This document shows positions 59,509-64,000 of a DNA stretch of 64,000 bases, piece after piece. The notes under the pieces were generated by a model. That model saw nothing but the letters and a program-made list of their open reading frames with translations. It was not told where the DNA came from and made no database searches. Origin of the DNA: Streptomyces fradiae (GTDB taxonomy: Bacteria; Actinomycetota; Actinomycetes; Streptomycetales; Streptomycetaceae); assembly GCF_041270065.1 (NCBI RefSeq), contig NZ_CP065958.1:6076001-6140000 (forward strand), in the 5' to 3' direction. Position 1 is the first letter of the stretch. Each line of letters starts with the position of its first letter. The position numbers were made by a program, and so were the translations under genes.

Positions 59509-61507
59509 CTGCCGGATGCGGCTCTGCGCAAGGCGATGGACCGCGGGCTTCCTGTTCCCGTCGCAGCGGCTTTCAGGTCCTTCGACTGGCAACCGGTCGC
59601 CGTCGGATGTGTCGCCCAGGTGCACCGCGCCGTACTCGACTGCGATACCGACGTCGCCGTGAAGGTCGTCAAGAGCGGCGTCAGGCAACAGCTGGAGGCC
59701 GGCACACGAGCCCTGAAAGTGCTTCTCGTCGTCGCGCACGCACTGTGCCCCCCCCGGTGCGTCGATACGACCTACCCGGTCACTTTGCCGAGTTGCGGCC
59801 CCTCCTGGCGGGCCAGTGCGACATGCGTCAGGAAGCCGCCCGGCAGAAGGAGGTGGCATGGAACTTCCGTGACCATCCGTTCCTGCATATTCCCGGCATT
59901 TTCGACGAGTTGTGCACGGGCGACGTCCTGGTCATGGAATACGTCGACGGCGTCCCCGGGATGAACCCGTCCCAGGCCGGCCACTCCCGGTCGTCCCTGG
60001 CACGCCGTCTCCAGGACGTCTTCTACAGCATGGTGTTCTTCCACGGACGGTTTCACGTCGACCCGCATCCCGGAAACATTCTGTTCCGCCCCGACGGCCG
60101 GATCGTCCCGCTCGACTTCGGTCTGGTGGGAACCCTGTCCGCAGACGACAAGTGGAGCCTGTCCGCCTTCTACTACGCGTGCATCCGCGGGCAGTGGGAG
60201 GCGGCCACGGAGCGCTTCGTCCGCACCTTAGTGGCCAACCCCGACGTGAGCGATGACGTGCGCGAAAGGTTCGAGCGCGAGATCGGCGGCCTGAGCCCCC
60301 GTTCCCTGGCGGCCCGGCACGACGCGGCCGGCCACCTGGTCGCCCCCACTCACCTGGATCGCTACGGCCTGCCCAGCGCCTTCCCTCTCGTCGTCGCGAA
60401 GGCGTCAGGCGCCCGCATTCACGACCTCGACGGAAACGAGCACATCGACCTCTCGTGCGGGTACGGGCCGCACATCCTCGGTTACGGCCATCACGGCACG
60501 GTCCAGGCCATCCAGGAAGCCGTCGCCCGGGGCGCAGTCAATGCTCTGGGGAACCCGGCGGAGTTGCGGCTGGCGGAGCTCATCGCCCAGGCGTTCGGCA
60601 CAGGCACGAAAGTCATCCTGGGTCATTCGGGAACAGAGGCCGTCCAGATGGCTCTGCGCATGGCCCGCGCGTACACGGGCCGGCAACGCGTGGCCAAGTT
60701 TCGAAGGTCACTACCACGGATTCTCCGACCAGAGCCTGGTGAGTTCCCTGTTCCGCTACAGCGGCGACGCCCGGTGCCCGAACCCGGTCGCGAACTCGGC
60801 CGGCATGCAACGCACGCTGGTGGAGGACACGCTCGTCCTGCAATACGGCGACCCGGCCTCGCTCGACCGAATCGCCGCCCACGCGAAGACGCCGGCCTGC
60901 GTCATCCTCGAACCCATGCCCGTGACGACGGCAGCGTTCGACCGCTCCTTCCTGCGGCAACTCCAAGATGTCTGCGCGCGCGAAAACGTCCTGGTGATCT
61001 ACGACGAGGTGATCACCGGCTTCCGCGTGCACTACGGAGGCGCCCAGCACCTCGCCGGCGTCAGTCCGGACCTGACCTGTTCTCGGCAAGATCATCGGCG
61101 GTGGCCTGCCGTGCGGAGCCGTCGCCGGACGACCCGACGTCATCGACATCGCGCGCACCACTGGCGACCCTTACGTCGACATCGAGCCCCGGGCCTTCGT
61201 CGGCGGAACGATGAGCGGAAACTCCATCACCGCCGCAGCGGGTGCCGCCGTACTCGCTCACCTGAGCACACACCCCGGTATCTACGGCGATCTCCAGCAC
61301 AAGACGGAGTGGCCGGCACAGAACCTGACCGCACATGCAGCCGACATCGGAATCCCCTGCAAGGTCACAGCCGCACACTCGATCTTCTCCATCACCTTCG
61401 ACCACGCCACCCCTCAACTCATCAGAGACCGGCTGACCGGGTCTAACTTCAAAGCGAATCTCGCGCTCTCCGTACGCGCTCGTCGAGCACGTTTCCTGGC
61501 TGCATAG
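59509..61507 (+). pseudogene. Degraded ABC1/UbiB-kinase and class III aminotransferase, joined
   Basis: Four segments in three frames. (1) 59509-59748: L-R-K-A-M-D-R, then A-Q-V-H-R-A-V-L and V-A-V-K-V-V, the ABC1 N-lobe with the ATP-binding Lys. (2) After a C8 run at 59748-59755 the frame changes and gives F-H-V-D-P-H-P-G-N-I-L-F and L-D-F-G-L-V-G-T, the kinase catalytic and metal motifs. The same frame runs without a stop into G-A-R-I-H-D-L-D-G-N-E-H-I-D, the start of a glutamate-1-semialdehyde-type aminotransferase. (3) An extra base near 60700 and (4) another near 61078 move the aminotransferase through the remaining frames; L-G-K-I-I-G-G-G carries the PLP lysine. The end is truncated. 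Non-functional unless the shifts are sequencing errors. Confidence 0.85.
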
Positions 61508-61689
61508 GGGCGTCGGCGCCACCGGGCCGGCTTCTTCAGCCACTTGGCGGGGGTCCACCCGTCGATCGCCGGATGGCCGACGGAGCGTCCGAGGTTCCAG
61601 GCTGGCGGCATGACCCGCCGTACACGAGCGGGCCGACGCCGCCCCACCGCTGACCATGTGCGGGGCAGACCACACGGGAAAGGAATCTT

Positions 61690-63477
61690 GTGAACACCGC
61701 ATCCGCCTCGGAGGCGACGGGTGCCGAGTCCCTGCGCGTCCGCGAGACGCTCCAGGCGCTGTACGGATATGTCCGCCCGCACCGCTGGACCGTCGTACTC
61801 GGTCTGCTGCTGGCGCTGGCGGGGGCCGCCGGCGGGCTGCTGCAGCCGCTGGCGACGAAGGCGCTGGTCGACCGGCTCTCGTCCGGTGGCACGATCGCCG
61901 CCGTTCTGCTGGCCCTGACCGTACTGGTGCTGCTGAGCACGGTGGCCGAGGCGTTCGGCGCCTACGTCCTGGAGCGGACGGCCGAGTCGGTGGTCCTGGC
62001 CGCCCGCCGCAGCCTCATCGGCCGGCTGCTGCGACTGCGGCTCTCGGCGGTGGACCGGACGCAGCCGGGCGATCTGATGTCACGGGTCACCTCCGACACC
62101 ACGCTCCTGCGCGCCGTCAGCACCCAGGCGGTGGTCAACGCCGCGACCGGGGCGCTCACGCTGATCGCGGCAGTCGTGGTGATGGCCTTCCTGGACGCCG
62201 TACTGCTCGGCGTCACCCTCGTCGTGGTCCTGGTCGTCGGCGCGGGCGCCGCCCTGGTGATGCCGAAGATCGGGCAGGCCGCCGAGCGCTCCCAGGCCGC
62301 GGTCGGGGAGATGTCCACCGGCCTGGAGCGGGTCTTCGGCGCGTTCCGCACGGTGAAGGCGTCCGGTGCCGAGGAGCGGGAGACCGCCCGCGTCGAGGCG
62401 TCGGCCCGACGGGCGTGGCGCCACGGCGTGCGCGGCGCGAAATGGGAGGCCCTGCTGGGAACGGCGGACAACCTCGCTGTCGAGTCGGCGTTCCTCGCGG
62501 TGCTCGCCGTCGGCGGGGCGCGGGTGGCCGCCGGGGACATCCCCGTCTCCACGCTCATCGCCTTCCTGCTGTACCTGTTCTACCTGATGGAGCCGGTGTA
62601 CAAGCTGGTCGAGGCCGCCTCCGCGTACCAGGAGGGCGCGGCCGCGATCTCCCGGATCAAGGAGGTGGACCGCCTGGCGGCGGAGCCGCCGGCCACGCAC
62701 AAGCCGGTGCGGACCGAGGTGCGTCCGGCGTCGGTCCGCTTCGAGGACGTGTCCTTCCGCTACGGGCCCGGGCTGCCGTACATCCACCAGCGGGTGGACT
62801 TCGAGGTGCCGGGCGCCGGGATGACCGCCTTCGTCGGCCCCTCGGGTGCGGGCAAGTCGACGGTCTTCTCGCTCATCGAACGGTTCTACGAGACGACCGG
62901 CGGGCGCATCCTGGTCGACGGCACGGACATACGGCAGTGGCCGCTGTCCGAACTGCGGTCCGTCATCGGGTACGTGGAGCAGGATGCTCCGGTCCTGGCC
63001 GGCACGCTGCGGGAGAACCTGGTCCACAGCGCCCCCGGCGCGACGGACGAAGAGGTCCGCGACGTCCTCGCGCGGACCCGCCTCGACACCCTCGTCGACC
63101 GTCTCCCGCACGGCCTGGACACCCTGGTCGGGCACCGCGGCTCGACGCTGTCCGGCGGCGAACGCCAGCGCGTCGCGATTGCCCGCGCAGTGCTGCGCAG
63201 ACCTCGGCTGCTGCTCCTGGACGAGGCGACCTCGCAACTCGACGCCGTCAACGAGCTGGCACTACGGGACGTCATCGCCGAGACGGCACGCGAGACCACC
63301 GTCCTGGTGGTGGCACACCGCCTGTCCACGGTGACGGACGCCGACCGCATCGTCGTCATGGACGCCGGCCGGGTCCGCGCGATCGGTACCCACGAGGAAC
63401 TGGTGGACCGGGACGAGCTGTACGCACAGCTCGCCGCAACCCAGCTTCTGCTCCCGGCCGGGCCTTCCGGCAGGTGA
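61690..63477 (+). CDS. ABC exporter, fused permease-ATPase half transporter
   Basis: 595 residues from a GTG after AAAGGAATC. Six transmembrane helices (about 30-320) are followed by an ATPase domain: Walker [10 protein letters not shown] near 382, a Q loop Y-V-E-Q-D, the signature L-S-G-G-E-R-Q-R and Walker [10 protein letters not shown]. The MsbA/LmrA-type half exporter would act as a homodimer to export a lipid, peptide or drug. It is followed by a strong hairpin and has no partner gene. Its good coding quality contrasts with the debris upstream. Confidence 0.92.
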   Translation: MNTASASEATGAESLRVRETLQALYGYVRPHRWTVVLGLLLALAGAAGGLLQPLATKALVDRLSSGGTIAAVLLALTVLVLLSTVAEAFGAYVLERTAESVVLAARRSLIGRLLRLRLSAVDRTQPGDLMSRVTSDTTLLRAVSTQAVVNAATGALTLIAAVVVMAFLDAVLLGVTLVVVLVVGAGAALVMPKIGQAAERSQAAVGEMSTGLERVFGAFRTVKASGAEERETARVEASARRAWRHGVRGAKWEALLGTADNLAVESAFLAVLAVGGARVAAGDIPVSTLIAFLLYLFYLMEPVYKLVEAASAYQEGAAAISRIKEVDRLAAEPPATHKPVRTEVRPASVRFEDVSFRYGPGLPYIHQRVDFEVPGAGMTAFVGPSGAGKSTVFSLIERFYETTGGRILVDGTDIRQWPLSELRSVIGYVEQDAPVLAGTLRENLVHSAPGATDEEVRDVLARTRLDTLVDRLPHGLDTLVGHRGSTLSGGERQRVAIARAVLRRPRLLLLDEATSQLDAVNELALRDVIAETARETTVLVVAHRLSTVTDADRIVVMDAGRVRAIGTHEELVDRDELYAQLAATQLLLPAGPSGR

Positions 63478-63483
63478 GTCCCC

Positions 63484-63519
63484 CAGGGCTGCCCCCGCCG
63501 CATGGCGGGGGCAGCCCTG
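63484..63519 (+). terminator. Terminator after the ABC exporter
   Basis: A 16-bp perfect stem, CAGGGCTGCCCCCGCC (63484-63499) with its complement (63504-63519) around GCAT, 7 bp after the stop. Confidence 0.9.
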
Positions 63520-63628
63520 CCGGGTGGCGGAGTGGCGCCGGACAGCCGTCGGGGTGTCGATGCGAGCAGGCCGCGAGGGCCGTCGGCGCCGGGGCGGGCC
63601 GTGAAGGACCGCCCGCCCCGGTCCGGCG

Positions 63629-64000
63629 TCAACGGACGTACTTCGCCGGCTTGGTGGCGGCGTTGAGCAACGCCTCCAGTGGTCCGCGGCGGAAGAAGCG
63701 GGACCAGACCGCGGCGAACACGATCGCCCCGAAGATGAACGTGAGCACGGGGAGCCAGGACGTCTGGGTGCTCTCGCCGGCCGATACGCCGAGCATGGAC
63801 TGGGCGAGGAAGTGGCCCACGTACGCCGTCAGGGACATGGTGCCCACGGCGATGACGGGTTTCGCCAGGCTGCGCAGGCGAGGCAGGCGGTCCATGAGCA
63901 CCGTCGCACCGACGATCACGAGGATGGCGACGCCGACGCTGGCGATGATGTCGAAGGTGGTGCCGCTGTGCGGCCCGGCGGACAGCAGTTCCGAGGCCGC
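63629..64000 (-). CDS. DUF418 membrane protein, partial (C-terminal part)
   Basis: The minus-strand frame is open to the window edge, so the 5' part is missing; about 123 residues are visible. There are several hydrophobic helices, then A-V-W-S-R-F-F-R-R-G-P-L-E-A-L-L near the end. The W-x-x-x-F-x-x-G-P-L-E signature is that of DUF418 proteins, predicted membrane proteins of unknown function. The visible part also contains S-L-T-A-Y-V-G-H near its middle. It faces the ABC exporter, with terminators between. Confidence 0.85.
   Translation of the reverse strand, partial: AASELLSAGPHSGTTFDIIASVGVAILVIVGATVLMDRLPRLRSLAKPVIAVGTMSLTAYVGHFLAQSMLGVSAGESTQTSWLPVLTFIFGAIVFAAVWSRFFRRGPLEALLNAATKPAKYVR

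Noticed and set aside
61503..61689. Another transposase fragment on the minus strand before the ABC exporter
   Set aside because: The translation contains a W-x-x-A-K-W-L-K-K segment, but I cannot match it to a transposase family with confidence.

Overview
The window is high-GC DNA (about 70-75% by eye) with GTG and TTG starts, purine-rich ribosome sites and long antisense open frames. It carries genes typical of filamentous actinomycetes: sepH, cutRS, an actinobacterial ferrochelatase with iron-sulfur cysteines, and DUF4193, DUF3093, DUF3710 and DUF3159 proteins. All of this points to a Streptomyces chromosome.

Layout. 1-5.8 kb: phosphodiesterase tail, thymidine kinase, an AAHS-type transporter, a LysR regulator divergent from an MFS exporter, and an alpha/beta hydrolase. 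6.0-20.3 kb: a specialised-metabolite locus. It holds a dimodular NRPS (C-A-T-C-A-T-TE, 2440 aa), a translationally coupled FAD monooxygenase and an SDR-fold protein. These are followed by a PaaN-like aldehyde dehydrogenase, an ATPase-LuxR regulator and an FAD oxidoreductase. The NRPS specificity residues read as serine (DVWHFSLVDK) and a proline-like code (DVQYLSQVIK). Ser plus Pro with TE and an adjacent FAD monooxygenase is the core architecture of bacterial pyrrolizidine alkaloid pathways (PxaAB, LgnBC type), so I infer an acyl-Ser-Pro-derived bicyclic alkaloid. Two tandem 18-bp palindromes lie in front of the NRPS. 20.3-27.3 kb: a GlxA-type AraC regulator, then YfhO-like, GT2 and polysialyltransferase-like genes that look like a cell-surface glycan set, and a VOC protein.

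27.3-52.8 kb: conserved core. It contains a sulfurtransferase, sepH, a lactone oxidase overlapping an MFS gene, ferrochelatase, inositol-phosphatase family, an unlisted 57-aa gene, cutRS, DUF4193, thioesterase/dut/DUF3710, and an orphan ABC ATPase. A potassium block follows: kdpDE, two TrkA-type RCK proteins, and a KimA-like K+ transporter behind four 21-bp tandem repeats. A 23S rRNA methyltransferase closes the core.

52.8-61.5 kb: a patchy acquired region. It has IS701 and IS5 remnants, two TetR regulators each divergent from a target and separated from it by a palindromic operator, a cupin protein, a broken esterase tail, a 5'-truncated ketosynthase, and a frameshifted ABC1-kinase/class III aminotransferase relic. 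61.7-64 kb: an ABC exporter and a DUF418 membrane protein cut by the window end. I saw no tRNA, rRNA or CRISPR.
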